Positions 7,549-16,374 of a stretch of 64,000 nt of DNA are shown piece after piece (the stretch's first letter is position 1; every line of letters starts with the position of its first letter). This DNA is from Varibaculum cambriense (GTDB lineage: Bacteria; Actinomycetota; Actinomycetes; Actinomycetales; Actinomycetaceae). The DNA lies in assembly GCF_002848005.1 (NCBI RefSeq), contig NZ_PKHX01000001.1, forward strand, positions 124,001 to 188,000. The letters run 5' to 3'. The notes beneath the pieces are model-generated. The model did not search any database. It saw only the letters and a program-made list of their open reading frames with translations, and was not told the DNA's origin. Both the position numbers and the translations under genes were made by a program.

Positions 7549-9906
7549 CTATTCGTCGTCACCGTCTGCTTGCTCGTCGCGGCGATCGTCGCGACGATTG
7601 TTGCGATGTCGGCGCGAGCGGTTACGAGAGCGGCGCGGGCGATCTTCGTCCTCGGAGCGGCGAGATTCCTGCTTAGCCTCATTTTCGGCTAGCTCGGCTT
7701 CTTGCTCTTCACTGAGTACGGCCACCAGCGAGAGTTTGCCCCGTTCGTCGATCTCTTCGATCTCTACCTGCACCTGGTCGCCAACGTTGAGTACGTCTTC
7801 GACCTGGTTGATTCGCTTACCCCCTACCAGGCGGCGGATCTGCGAAATGTGCAGCAGTCCGTCCTTGCCGGGGGTCAGGGAAATGAAGGCTCCGAAGGAG
7901 GTGGTTTTCACCACGGTTCCTACGAAACGTTCCCCTACCTCAGGCATTTGCGGGTTAGCAATCGCGTTGACTGCTGCCCGGGCGGCCTCGGCAGATTCGG
8001 CGTCAGCGGAGGAAATATAGACGGTGCCGTCGTCTTCAATTACGACTTCGGCTCCGGTGTCCTCTTGGATCTGGTTAATCATCTTGCCCTTGGGTCCGAT
8101 GACTTCACCAATCTTGTCTACCGGCACCTGGACGGTGATGATGCGCGGTGCATAGGGGCTCATTTCGTCCGGTTCCGGAATCGCCTGTTCGATCAGGTTC
8201 AAGATCTCTAGGCGGGCTTCCTTCGCCTGGGCTAGCGCACCTTTCAGCACGTCAGAGGGGATACCGTCTAGTTTGGTGTCCAGCTGCAAGGCGGTAATGA
8301 AGTCCCGAGTACCGGTGACCTTGAAGTCCATATCCCCGAAGCCGTCCTCGGCTCCCAAAATATCGGTCAGGGTCATGTACTTGGTGGTGCCGTCCTCGTT
8401 CGGTTCGCTCATTAGACCCATCGCGATCCCGGCGACCGGCGCCTTTAGCGGCACGCCCGCGTTTAGCAGCGAAATCGTGGAGGCACAAGCCGAACCCATG
8501 GAGGAAGAGCCGTTGGAGCCCATAACTTCGGATACCTGGCGGATAGCGTAGGGGAACTCTTCCTTGGAGGGAAGTACCGGCTCTAACGCCATTTCTGCCA
8601 GGTGACCATGCCCGATTTCCCGTCGCTTGGGGCTGCCTACGCGCCCGGTTTCACCGGTGCAGTAGGGCGGGAAGTTGTACTGGTGCATATAGCGTTTGCG
8701 AGTCTCCGGCCCCAGGTTGTCTAGCTGCTGCTCCATGCGCAGCATATTCAGGGTGGTTACCCCCAGCACCTGGGTTTCGCCGCGACGGAAAATCGCAGAT
8801 CCGTGCAGACGGGGCAGCACTCCCGCGCGCGCATAGAGCGAGCGAATCTGGTTCGGCTGGCGTCCGTCCATCCGCACACCCTCGTTTAGGGTGCGGGTAC
8901 GGATTAGCTCTTTCTCGAGGGCGCGGAAAGCCGCTTTGAGCTCTTTCTCGCCTTCGGGGAAACGCTCTTCCAGATCGGCGAGCATTTGGTCTTTGATTTC
9001 ATCAACCCGGTCTTGCCGGTCAAGCTTTTCGGCGATCTGTACCGCCTGGTCAAGCTGTTCGCGGCAGTTTTCGGCTACGGCATCCCAGTGTTCGTCCTCG
9101 AAGTCTTTAAACAGCGGGAACTCTAGGGTTTCCTTCTGGCACTTGGCCGCTACCTGCGCTTGGGCGCGACACAATTCTTTGATGAAGGGCTTGGCGGCCT
9201 CGAGGCCAGCGGCTACCACATCTTCGGTAGGTGCGGTCTGTCCCTGCTGGATCAGATCCCAGGTACCTTCACCACCGCCGGCCTCTACCATCATGATGGC
9301 GACGTCTTCGCCACCGCCCTCGGTCTGAATAACCCGACCGGCAACCACCATATTGAAGGTGGAGCGTTCCATTTCGCTGTAACGCGGGAAAGCTACCCAC
9401 TGTCCATCGATCAGGGAGATGCGGGTACCGCCGATCGGCCCGGAGAAGGGCAGACCGGAAATCTGGGTGGACATGCTGGCGGCGTTAATGGCCAGCACAT
9501 CGTAGGCGTCGTCGGGATGTACAGTCAACACGGTGGCTACAACTTGTACCTCGTTGCGCAGCCCTTTTACGAACGAGGGGCGCAGCGGACGGTCAATTTG
9601 GCGAGCGGCCAAAATCGCTTCAGTGCCGGGACGGCCTTCCCGCCGGAAGAAGTTTCCGGGGATACGTCCGGCCGCGTATTGACGTTCTTCTACATCAACG
9701 GTGAGTGGGAAGAAATCAAACTGGTCGCGCGGGTTTTTCCCTACCGTGGTGGCAGATAAAACCGTGGTTTCATCATCCAGGTAAGCCAGCGCACTGCCGG
9801 CAGCCTGTTGGGCGAGTAGGCCAGTTTCGAAGCGCACGGTGCGCTGTCCGAAACGACCGTTATCGATGATTGCCTCAGAGGCAATCACTTCTGGATCGTC
9901 CATCAT
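7549..9906 (-). CDS. pnp: Polynucleotide phosphorylase / guanosine pentaphosphate synthetase-type
   Basis: This 785-residue enzyme is a phosphorolytic 3'-5' exoribonuclease. Two RNase PH-like cores are visible ([21 protein letters not shown]; then [23 protein letters not shown] and [24 protein letters not shown]). They are followed by a KH domain ([20 protein letters not shown]) and an S1 domain ([32 protein letters not shown]). The C-terminus is an Arg/Asp-rich low-complexity tail ([18 protein letters not shown]), common in actinobacteria. It starts at an ATG-ATG pair. The gene lies downstream of rpsO, the conserved rpsO-pnp order. Confidence 0.97.
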   Translation of the reverse strand: MMDDPEVIASEAIIDNGRFGQRTVRFETGLLAQQAAGSALAYLDDETTVLSATTVGKNPRDQFDFFPLTVDVEERQYAAGRIPGNFFRREGRPGTEAILAARQIDRPLRPSFVKGLRNEVQVVATVLTVHPDDAYDVLAINAASMSTQISGLPFSGPIGGTRISLIDGQWVAFPRYSEMERSTFNMVVAGRVIQTEGGGEDVAIMMVEAGGGEGTWDLIQQGQTAPTEDVVAAGLEAAKPFIKELCRAQAQVAAKCQKETLEFPLFKDFEDEHWDAVAENCREQLDQAVQIAEKLDRQDRVDEIKDQMLADLEERFPEGEKELKAAFRALEKELIRTRTLNEGVRMDGRQPNQIRSLYARAGVLPRLHGSAIFRRGETQVLGVTTLNMLRMEQQLDNLGPETRKRYMHQYNFPPYCTGETGRVGSPKRREIGHGHLAEMALEPVLPSKEEFPYAIRQVSEVMGSNGSSSMGSACASTISLLNAGVPLKAPVAGIAMGLMSEPNEDGTTKYMTLTDILGAEDGFGDMDFKVTGTRDFITALQLDTKLDGIPSDVLKGALAQAKEARLEILNLIEQAIPEPDEMSPYAPRIITVQVPVDKIGEVIGPKGKMINQIQEDTGAEVVIEDDGTVYISSADAESAEAARAAVNAIANPQMPEVGERFVGTVVKTTSFGAFISLTPGKDGLLHISQIRRLVGGKRINQVEDVLNVGDQVQVEIEEIDERGKLSLVAVLSEEQEAELAENEAKQESRRSEDEDRPRRSRNRSRRHRNNRRDDRRDEQADGDDE

Positions 9907-10076
9907 TTTCTTTTATTTACTCCTTGATATTCCATCTTCTAGGGCCGATGCCCTCCTGAGAGCTATCACCTTGTGATGGGCGGTCAACGATCGAGACCCA
10001 CGGAGAAAGGCGACTAGAAACTGCAGCGCCTGATCCGGAGGCCACCACCGAAGACCAAAACCGGGGTGATAGCAAT

Positions 10077-10100
10077 TCGGCCCGGCGTTAACCGGGCCGA
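10077..10100 (-). terminator. Strong hairpin in the rpsO-pnp spacer
   Basis: TCGGCCCGG pairs with CCGGGCCGA around a 6-nt loop, immediately downstream of the rpsO stop. There is no U-tract on the minus-strand RNA, so it may be a partial terminator, an RNA-processing site or a stability element rather than a full stop. Processing hairpins between rpsO and pnp are known to mediate PNPase autoregulation in other bacteria; that role here is inferred. Confidence 0.55.
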
Positions 10101-10110
10101 TATTTCTATG

Positions 10111-10380
10111 TTAGTGGCGCAAACCGAGACGCGCGATCAGAGAACGGTAACGTTCAATATCGATGTCTTTCAGGTAGCCTAACAGGCGGCGCCGCTGTCC
10201 CACCAACAGCATTAGTCCCCGACGGGAGTGGTGATCATGCTGATGAGTTTTGAAATGCTCAGTTAGATCCGAGATCCGCTTAGAAAGCAGCGCGATCTGA
10301 ACCTCAGGCGAACCCGTATCACCGGGATGGGTCGCATATTCTTCCATGATCTTGGCTTTTTCTTCTTTACTCAGTGCCAC
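10111..10380 (-). CDS. rpsO: 30S ribosomal protein S15
   Basis: The protein is 89 residues when started at the GTG at 10380 (valine-initial [14 protein letters not shown]), which has AAGGAGA a short distance upstream. A longer open frame exists but would add 22 unrelated residues. S15 signatures are [28 protein letters not shown] and RRRLLGYL. It binds 16S rRNA in the platform of the small subunit. Confidence 0.97.
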   Translation of the reverse strand: MALSKEEKAKIMEEYATHPGDTGSPEVQIALLSKRISDLTEHFKTHQHDHHSRRGLMLLVGQRRRLLGYLKDIDIERYRSLIARLGLRH

Positions 10381-10592
10381 TGGGTTCTCCTTTTTATCTA
10401 CTTGTTGCACGGAGCACCGGGGCAGTTTCACCCGGGCATGACGCATCCGTGGCCGGCTTGTAACGGCTTTACTAGCCTAACATTAGCGCTGCTGGCAATC
10501 CTATTTTGGCGCTGGTGAACTAGGACACGCGCAAGCGGGGCTAAAGCGGAGGTAGCGAGGACGAGGGTGCAAGTACCGTGTGGGCTACGCAC
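10381..10592. other. Spacer upstream of rpsO
   Basis: This is the first part of the 353-nt spacer between rpsO and the DUF2252 gene. It holds the rpsO ribosome-binding site and presumably its promoter. No gene is supported; the open frames here have no recognisable product. Confidence 0.5.
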
Positions 10593-10694
10593 GGGGGCTT
10601 GGTTTTTCCTCCCGCCCAAGAATTCGGAAAAAGACCGCAGGCATTTTCCGAATTCTTATGCCCACCGCGCCTGCTCGGATAAAACCAAGCCCCC
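10593..10694. repeat. Dispersed nested inverted-repeat element, copy 1
   Basis: Outer arms GGGGGCTTGGTTTT (10593-10606) and AAAACCAAGCCCCC (10681-10694) pair perfectly over 14 bp. Nested inside, AAGAATTCGGAAAA (10618-10631) pairs with TTTTCCGAATTCTT (10644-10657). Between the arms are the shared segments CCTCCCGCCC and ATGCCCACCGCGCC. A close relative lies at 56456-56564 and a decayed one at about 62730-62818. It sits about 40 nt downstream of the DUF2252 gene, so it could act as its 3'-UTR or terminator structure, or be a small non-autonomous mobile repeat. Confidence 0.85.
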
Positions 10695-10733
10695 GCGCTG
10701 GTGCGGCACCAATCTGTTTCCTGCGGGCACGCC

Positions 10734-12137
10734 CTAGCCTGCGCGGAAGGCACTTCCCATTTCGCCCTCGGGCTGTGGCATCCGGCCGTCTTTGATGGCT
10801 CGCAAAAATTCGGCGTGGTCGGCCTCGGTCTGGTCGGCGTAGGCTCGGGCGAAGGTGGCGAGGGCTTGCCCCGGTTTATCGGATTTGCCCAGGTAGCCGG
10901 CGATCTTGGAGGCGCCGTGGGTACGCGCGTGGCCTTTCGCTAGCAGCAGCCCTACGATTCCCGCATAGTCGCATAGGGATTTGGCGCCCAGGCGATCCAG
11001 GGGCACGGTTCCTTTCATATTGCGGAACTGGCGCACATAGTATTGCCGCTCCCCTACGCTCGCCCAGCCTAACAGCGGGTCAGATACGGTTTGCAGCGCT
11101 TTTTGATATTCAGCTACTCGCTGCCCCTGGTGGGCGTGCCATTCTTTAGAGCCGTGCACATATTGGGCGAGTACTGAGCGCCGTGCCTGTTTGAGCTGTA
11201 AGAAAATTACGTCCGTGGGGGTGGAGCCTTGGAGCAATGCGATATAGGCGCGCAAACCTACCGAGCCTACTCCTACTACTCGCTGCGCAATATCGACCAG
11301 GGTGTATCCGCCTAACACTCGCGCCCATTGCGGCGAAATGGTGTGCAGATATTCGTCGAGGGCGCGCGCCAGGTTATCCCAATCAGCTGGGGGAATCTGG
11401 GTGGTTAGCGGAGGTTCGGGGGTAATCTTCAGGCTGCCTTCGGATTCTTGGGCGAACTTAGGGAGCGCCCGATCCGAGGTACGTTTCATAGCTTTGGCGG
11501 CGGCACGTTCGATCTCTTTTGCCAACTTGGGCGTTAGCTCTCTAGAGGTAAGTTTCTCCAGGTCAATCCGGTTAAAAGCGCGTTCAAAGAGGGGGCGTCC
11601 CGCCAGCAGACTTATTTCGTCCCGGTAGGCGTTTACGCAGGCAATCACGGCGTCGGAGCATTTGGATTCGGAGAGATTATTTTCCCGCCCCGCCACGTGG
11701 ATGGAGGCAGTCAGGCGGCGCAGGTCCCATTCCCAACTGCCGGTATGTGCCTCGTCGAAGTCGTTGAGATCCATCACCAGTTCCCCTTCGGGAGAACGGT
11801 AAAATCCGAAGTTTCCTAGGTGGGAATCCCCGCATACTACCGGTTGAATCCCGGTGGAAGGCAAGGCAGCGGAGTCGGCGGCTTGTACTACCGCGGCTCC
11901 CCGCAAGAATCCGTAGGGCGAGGACGCCATGCGTCCTACCCGGATGGGGATCAGATTTTCCACTCTGCCCTGGTGGGAGGCTTGGATAAGGGCGATAGGG
12001 TCACGATCTGGCGCCGGCACCCAGGCCGCCAGGGAACTGAAGGGAACGGTTTCGCGCAGCGAGCGCCCGTATTGATAGCGCTGTTCGCGCGGTTCGGGAG
12101 GAGCGAGCAAGGAACGATATTGCACCGGAATATTCAC
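10734..12137 (-). CDS. DUF2252 family protein
   Basis: This 467-residue soluble protein belongs to a family distantly related to kinase-like aminoglycoside/choline phosphotransferase folds. Recognisable blocks are MASSPYGFLRGAA, VVCGDSHLGNFGFYRSPEGELVMDLNDFDEAHTGSWEWDLRRL (kinase-like HxxN...DxND core) and VVGVGSVGLRAYIALLQG. The function of the family is unknown. The GTG start at 12137 follows TAGAGT by 7 nt, so a leaderless mRNA is possible. It is monocistronic by appearance, with a repeat element downstream. Confidence 0.88.
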   Translation of the reverse strand: MNIPVQYRSLLAPPEPREQRYQYGRSLRETVPFSSLAAWVPAPDRDPIALIQASHQGRVENLIPIRVGRMASSPYGFLRGAAVVQAADSAALPSTGIQPVVCGDSHLGNFGFYRSPEGELVMDLNDFDEAHTGSWEWDLRRLTASIHVAGRENNLSESKCSDAVIACVNAYRDEISLLAGRPLFERAFNRIDLEKLTSRELTPKLAKEIERAAAKAMKRTSDRALPKFAQESEGSLKITPEPPLTTQIPPADWDNLARALDEYLHTISPQWARVLGGYTLVDIAQRVVGVGSVGLRAYIALLQGSTPTDVIFLQLKQARRSVLAQYVHGSKEWHAHQGQRVAEYQKALQTVSDPLLGWASVGERQYYVRQFRNMKGTVPLDRLGAKSLCDYAGIVGLLLAKGHARTHGASKIAGYLGKSDKPGQALATFARAYADQTEADHAEFLRAIKDGRMPQPEGEMGSAFRAG

Positions 12138-12257
12138 GGTCTAAACTCTATATTCTTTAGGTGTCCTTGGCAGATATTGACACGTTTTCGCTAGTAAAAA
12201 ACGGCGCTAGCATCGGTGCTGGAGGTAGCCTTCGTGACGCTGGGAAACGCCTTCACC

Positions 12258-12331
12258 AGTTAACCGGAAAAACCGGATAACTGTGGCAGCCCCATACCCT
12301 GCCACGAACTATCCGGAATTTCCGGATAGTT
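12258..12331. repeat. Three adjacent palindromes upstream of the DUF2252 gene
   Basis: Three inverted repeats lie back to back. First, 12258-12282 is AGTTAACCGG and CCGGATAACT around AAAAA. Second, 12283-12306 is GTGGCAG and CTGCCAC. Third, 12307-12331 is AACTATCCGG and CCGGATAGTT around about 5 nt. The first and third share the half-site AGTTA/TCCGG with centres about 49 bp apart, which resembles a pair of dimeric operator sites. As RNA they would form three consecutive hairpins. They are about 120-195 bp upstream of the DUF2252 start. Confidence 0.7.
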
Positions 12332-12359
12332 GCTCCCAACCGTATTGCGATCATTAGTT

Positions 12360-12521
12360 CTATTTGAGCGGCTCGGTTACGCGCCGGAGCTTGATTTCTC
12401 CTCCTGCCCAGACGTAGCACTCTCCTAAGGTGACTGCCTCTCCCTCGCCCTCGGAAAACGCCTCAATAACAACATTTTTAACGCGAATAAAGCCCGGGGT
12501 GCGGACAAAGGTATTGAGCAA
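12360..12521 (-). pseudogene. Possible short ORF or gene remnant (53 codons), unrecognised
   Basis: The minus strand encodes a protein-like stretch LNTFVRTPGFIRVKNVVIE through AVTLGECYVWAGGEIKLRR to a TAG stop at 12360. An in-frame TAA lies only a few codons upstream of the first possible start (TTG at 12521), so the frame is either a 53-residue gene with a TTG start (AAAAGG precedes it) or the 3' remnant of a longer gene. I do not recognise a family. It shares the 514-nt spacer with the palindromes at 12258-12331; the rest of the spacer shows nothing. Confidence 0.3.
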
Positions 12522-12651
12522 ATCCGGTACCTTTTAAATTTAGGAAAAATGAACGAGACTATTTAAGCGGAAAAGTAGGGTTTGCCAGGTCAGAGGGCTA
12601 CCTTTTTTAGTTCAAAGCCCAATCCGGCTGACGTATCGGGGGAAGGTGACG

Positions 12652-13143
12652 ATGATTTTACGAGTTGTCCTGGAAGGGCTGGTGCTGGGCGCGCTGCTGA
12701 TTCTGCTCTGCGCCATCGGTATTCGCAAAAGCCCGGTTAATATGGTGTATCTTTACCCTCTCCAGGTGCAGGAACGGTGCGTAAAGTTGGGATTGACCAC
12801 GCGTAATAAAATCAAACGCGGCCGCGCGATTTTCAAAGCAATTTGCATTCCCGGCTACATTATTTACACACTGGTCTGTGTTTATGCGATAAATGACGCC
12901 CGAGGATTCCTGGCAGGCTTTTGGCAGATAGCGGCAATTTTGTTCATCACTAACCTCATCGACCGTTTCTTGGTAGACGAATACTGGGTGGGACGCACCG
13001 GGGCGTGGGTTATCCCTGGTACCGAAGATTTACAGCCGTACATTAGACTCCGTGAAAAGGTCATCAAATGGCTATTCGGCACCGTCGGGGTGGCAGTTTT
13101 GGCAGCTATTCTCTCTGCTATAGCCACAGTTTTCACCCGCTGA
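12652..13143 (+). CDS. Small membrane protein of unknown function
   Basis: This 163-residue protein starts at the ATG at 12652, chosen because GGGGGAAGG precedes it by about 5 nt; an in-frame GTG lies 6 nt earlier. About four hydrophobic segments are visible: VLEGLVLGALLILLCAIGI, ICIPGYIIYTLVCVYAI, AGFWQIAAILFITNLIDRFL and WLFGTVGVAVLAAILSAIATV. A central soluble loop contains DEYWVGRTGAWVIPGTEDL. No family is recognised. It is convergent with the acyltransferase gene and monocistronic. Confidence 0.7.
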   Translation: MILRVVLEGLVLGALLILLCAIGIRKSPVNMVYLYPLQVQERCVKLGLTTRNKIKRGRAIFKAICIPGYIIYTLVCVYAINDARGFLAGFWQIAAILFITNLIDRFLVDEYWVGRTGAWVIPGTEDLQPYIRLREKVIKWLFGTVGVAVLAAILSAIATVFTR

Positions 13144-13176
13144 AGCTAAAACATTTCCTGGCTGCGCCGACGCCCC

Positions 13177-15156
13177 CTACTGCCCACACAGGGCTTGCTT
13201 GTAGAGATTGGCTATCACCGCGGCCCCGGTATTGGTGGGATGGGTGCCATCATCTACCAGGTATTCCCGATGTCCTTCGCTGGCCGCCCACCAGTCAATA
13301 ATCCCCACATTCGGATTGGCGTTCGCCAGACGGTTCAATATTTCATTATTGATATCTTGCAAAGGATTCGGATCGCGGATAGTCACCAGATACATGGGCC
13401 TGCCTTCGGCGGTGTCGATCAGGTTTTGCACCAGCCGATCGCCGTACAACACCCCGTTACTGCCTAAGGCATACACCAGAACCCGGGGACGAATCCCCTG
13501 ATTCTGGTATCTAGCAAGTACCTCCGGGCCGCGCTGGATTTGGCGACTAGTTTTCCCATCGACCACCGCGTTTGGCAACACTTTCTTAATCGCCGGGGTA
13601 GCCTCGTCAGTTACCGAATCCCCAATGATGAGCACGTCGGCGTTACAGGTGCCGGTGGCCGGATCTATCTGCCAGCCGGTGGTATCCAAGTTGTTGGGAA
13701 CCTTCTTGGCCACGGGTTTTATCCCCTTAGACTCTTCTTCCGCCTTTTCCTGCGCCTGGTCTTTCTCGTCCTTATCTTTAGCTGCTTGCTTCTCTACCTT
13801 CGGGGAGGGGGCAGCAGTAGCGGCAAGTTCGGGACGCAATTGCACCGCCCGGTTTTTCGCTATCTGCCCCCAGTTAGCGGGGTAAAACGCCAAGAGCCCG
13901 GCTACTACCAGTGACAGCGCGGAAAGCACTGCGAAAACGGTTAGCTGGATTTTGCGGAGCCGGCTCTGCGCCTTAAGTTTCGCGACTTTCTTTTCTCCCG
14001 GTTTTTTCCAAAGAGAACTCAGCAGGCTGGAGGGTGCTTCTGTCAGATGATAGAAAACTTCTCCGGCAACTACCACTATCAGGAGCTGCAAAACTTGCTG
14101 CCACCAGGTGGGCGGAACTGTGCGGGTGGCCGGATTCAGCATCAGCAGGATGGGGAAATGCACCAGGTAGAGGGCGAAGGAGCGGGAACCCAGATAGTTA
14201 AAAACCGGGTTGCATAGCAGTTTCGAAATCATCGCCTCCTCAGAAACAGCCGCCCTGATTATTAGCGCACTTAGGATCGCCGCCAGCAGGAACCCGCCGA
14301 GGTACATCGCCGGCATCTCCCCATTTCCCCCGATAGCGAAGACTATTAACGCCCCGAGGCTCCCGGCTGCCAGTATCTGCAGCGCAGTGTCTTTTCCGGT
14401 CTTTGCCTCGTCAGCAGAGCCGGAACCCGACGAAGAAACCTGCGGGAAAATAAAAGCTAAGAACGCGCCCACTAGCAGCTCCGCGGCGCGAGTATCCAGG
14501 CCGTAATAGGCGTGAGTAACATCCTCCCCCGCCATCCAAAAGATCGCCATTGCCGCCGCAGACGCCAGAATCATCACTGCGGTAATCGCCGGGGCTGCGC
14601 GCCGAACTTTGAGCAGCAGGTAGACGATCAGCGGCCAGATCACATAGAACTGCGCCAGCACCCCCAAGAACCATAGGTGGGTGAGCGGAGAGGGCAGGCC
14701 TGCCGCCGCGAAATAGGGAACGTTACGGAAAATATAAAACCAGTTGCTAACGAATAAGGTCGCCGGTAGGCAGTCGCTTTGCACTTTCAGCAACAGACTG
14801 GGCGCGAATAGATAGGTCAGGGCGGCGCTAAGCGCGATGGTGATAACTATCGGGAAAAATAGCCGCCAAAAACGCCGCAAAAGGTAGCGCCGATAAGAAA
14901 AAGTCCCTTTATCGAGGGCGCTGACGACGCTGCGAGTAATCAGGAACCCGGAGAGTACGAAGAATACGGTAACCCCGATAAATCCGCCGGTTAACACGCT
15001 GGGGCGCAGGTGGTAGAGAACTACCGCCACAATTGCTAGCGCTCTTAGCCCATCTAGTGCCTTTATCCTGCTACTCCGGCGCCGCTCAGGAAGAGATTTT
15101 CCTGGCGCCTGCGTATTTTCGGACAAAGATTGCGGGGAACTTTGATCTTTTGCCAT
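13177..15156 (-). CDS. OafA/YrhL-type membrane acyltransferase with SGNH domain
   Basis: This 659-residue protein has an N-terminal acyltransferase-3 domain with about ten membrane segments: RIKALDGLRALAIVAVVLYHLRPSVLTGGFIGVTVFFVLSGFLIT, including the RxLDGLRAxA motif and the conserved His of LYHL. After a final membrane span and an Ala/Lys/Glu-rich linker comes a C-terminal extracytoplasmic SGNH-hydrolase-like domain: VLIIGDSVTDEATPAI (GDS block), GSNGVL and DWWAASEGHREYLVDDGTHPTNTGAA (DxxH block). Such proteins O-acetylate or otherwise acylate cell-wall polymers. The substrate is not deducible from the sequence. Confidence 0.92.
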   Translation of the reverse strand: MAKDQSSPQSLSENTQAPGKSLPERRRSSRIKALDGLRALAIVAVVLYHLRPSVLTGGFIGVTVFFVLSGFLITRSVVSALDKGTFSYRRYLLRRFWRLFFPIVITIALSAALTYLFAPSLLLKVQSDCLPATLFVSNWFYIFRNVPYFAAAGLPSPLTHLWFLGVLAQFYVIWPLIVYLLLKVRRAAPAITAVMILASAAAMAIFWMAGEDVTHAYYGLDTRAAELLVGAFLAFIFPQVSSSGSGSADEAKTGKDTALQILAAGSLGALIVFAIGGNGEMPAMYLGGFLLAAILSALIIRAAVSEEAMISKLLCNPVFNYLGSRSFALYLVHFPILLMLNPATRTVPPTWWQQVLQLLIVVVAGEVFYHLTEAPSSLLSSLWKKPGEKKVAKLKAQSRLRKIQLTVFAVLSALSLVVAGLLAFYPANWGQIAKNRAVQLRPELAATAAPSPKVEKQAAKDKDEKDQAQEKAEEESKGIKPVAKKVPNNLDTTGWQIDPATGTCNADVLIIGDSVTDEATPAIKKVLPNAVVDGKTSRQIQRGPEVLARYQNQGIRPRVLVYALGSNGVLYGDRLVQNLIDTAEGRPMYLVTIRDPNPLQDINNEILNRLANANPNVGIIDWWAASEGHREYLVDDGTHPTNTGAAVIANLYKQALCGQ

Positions 15157-15260
15157 GGTTATGGTTAAAGTCTAGCGTGGGTTGAAATCAGCTTAAAAAC
15201 AGTCCATAAACTCCCTGCCAACTCGTTATTTCCAGTCCGCCCTCGCAGCGAAAACCTACC

Positions 15261-15354
15261 GTTTATCCTTATCTGCACCCCTAGGTTTTGTAAGGATAGC
15301 GTTTATCCTTTCATCCGCCCCTTACTTTTGTAAGGATAAGCCTTATCCTTACAA
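15261..15354. promoter_or_regulatory. Palindrome array with GTAAGGATA half-sites
   Basis: Five half-sites of the type TTGTAAGGATA (or its complement TATCCTTACAA) occur within about 95 bp. The best pair is a perfect 12-bp palindrome, TTGTAAGGATAA at 15328-15339 and TTATCCTTACAA at 15343-15354, with a 3-nt spacer. A second, imperfect pair occupies 15288-15310 and a lone half-site 15262-15271. The array lies in the 366-nt divergent spacer between the acyltransferase gene and the gene at 15523. It looks like a multi-site operator; the regulator is not identified. The rest of the spacer shows no gene. Confidence 0.65.
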
Positions 15355-15510
15355 TTACCTGGTTTTACCTGCGTTAATAAATTTAAATCTATCGGTACCG
15401 CAACATCAGCAATCACGACTTCCGTAATTCCCACATTAGAAGATGCGAGCTAGCAGTCGCCCCCCCCTGGCGCACCCAAAGTAACCGCCAGAAGTATCCG
15501 GAAGTCGGGA

Positions 15511-15522
15511 TAAGATTAGCTA
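15511..15522 (+). promoter_or_regulatory. Candidate leaderless -10 box
   Basis: TAAGAT (15511-15516) precedes the GTG at 15523 by exactly 6 nt (TAGCTA). No ribosome-binding site is visible. This is nearly identical to the sequence before the MarR gene at 42803. Confidence 0.55.
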
Positions 15523-16242
15523 GTGAATCAAACCAGTGATTTTGATGCTAAGTTTTTGAATGGAGACAGTAGGCAGGAGAACCTGCTTTCAGCCGAAAAG
15601 TCTAAACGCCCCGCTGCTAGCGTAACTATAACCCTCGGTCTGAGCCTCGCGGTGATAATAGGTTGCGGTTCAGTCGCAAATGATATGTTCCCATTTTCGG
15701 GAGTGTTCATCACGATTATGACGAAGCTTGCCAGTTCTGGACTGGGGTTCGTAATGATTGCGGTAGTAGTGGGCTGGTTCTCGAAATCCTGGAAAATCGC
15801 TGCTAGTGTAGCTTCCGTTTCGATTCTGTTTGCGTTAGCAATCTATTACTGTGCAATACCGATCTACAACTTGCGTCCAGGCGCGGCTGGCAGCGACATT
15901 GCGAAGATTGCCCTGGTCTGGACACTGTTAGGGGTAGGGTGCGGAGTAATCGTTGGTTCAATGGCATTTTTTGCCCATTATGGATTGGTGACTCAACGAT
16001 CTATCGCCACCGGCTTCCCCCTAGGTTTGATTCTAGGTCCAGTAGTGGTGGCATTACTTCAAGGCGTAGACCTGCGCAGCTTAGAGATACTGGCAGTTGT
16101 AGCAGTCACGGGTTTGATTCCCTGTATCGGCCTGTTGGCTTCACTGCGACGCACAAAAGCAAGACTGCTTATTCTTTCAGCACTAGTGGGGATTATTGTA
16201 TCCGGAGGGATATTTTTACTGGTATACGCCTTATACTACTGA
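15523..16242 (+). CDS. Polytopic membrane protein of unknown function
   Basis: This 239-residue protein has an Asp/Asn-rich N-terminal ~30 residues followed by six or seven hydrophobic segments, starting at VTITLGLSLAVIIGCGSVAN and ending at LILSALVGIIVSGGIFLLVY. The start is a GTG without a ribosome-binding site but with a TAAGAT box 6 nt upstream. No family is recognised. A RelB-antitoxin remnant begins just after its stop codon. A role in immunity or secretion can be imagined from the toxin-antitoxin neighbourhood but nothing in the sequence supports it. Confidence 0.65.
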   Translation: MNQTSDFDAKFLNGDSRQENLLSAEKSKRPAASVTITLGLSLAVIIGCGSVANDMFPFSGVFITIMTKLASSGLGFVMIAVVVGWFSKSWKIAASVASVSILFALAIYYCAIPIYNLRPGAAGSDIAKIALVWTLLGVGCGVIVGSMAFFAHYGLVTQRSIATGFPLGLILGPVVVALLQGVDLRSLEILAVVAVTGLIPCIGLLASLRRTKARLLILSALVGIIVSGGIFLLVYALYY

Positions 16243-16265
16243 TAAGTAACCGGTATCTACAGATC

Positions 16266-16367
16266 CCGCTCTCACTTATGCCCCCCAATGCTTTGGCAGC
16301 TCGCGCCCTGGCACACGCGCAAAGAGTTATCACAGGTAAAGATCCCGAAGATGGGACAACTTCCTGA
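16266..16367 (+). pseudogene. RelB/DinJ-type antitoxin 3' fragment (duplicate)
   Basis: This fragment matches the 3' part of the RelB-like gene at 17110-17409. Positions 16297-16355 are identical over 59 bp to 17297-17355, an offset of exactly 1,000 bp, and the preceding ~30 bp are similar but diverged. The frame encodes ALAHAQRVITGKDPEDG and then ends at a TGA. There is no N-terminal half, so it cannot bind DNA or toxin as a full antitoxin. Confidence 0.8.
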
Positions 16368-16374
16368 AGGGCAG

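Noticed and set aside
7598-8020. Long plus-strand open frames antisense to pnp, infB and other GC-rich genes
   Set aside because: They are shadow frames with Ser/Arg-rich low-complexity products and no ribosome-binding sites.
10541-10753. Open frame on the minus strand containing the motif YPSRRGGHKNSEN, similar to frames at 56404-56598
   Set aside because: The similarity comes from translating the two copies of the inverted-repeat DNA element; there is no ribosome-binding site or independent protein signal.
12360-12521. Treating the short minus-strand frame as a confident gene
   Set aside because: There is no ATG/GTG start and a stop lies just upstream. It is kept only as a low-confidence remnant.
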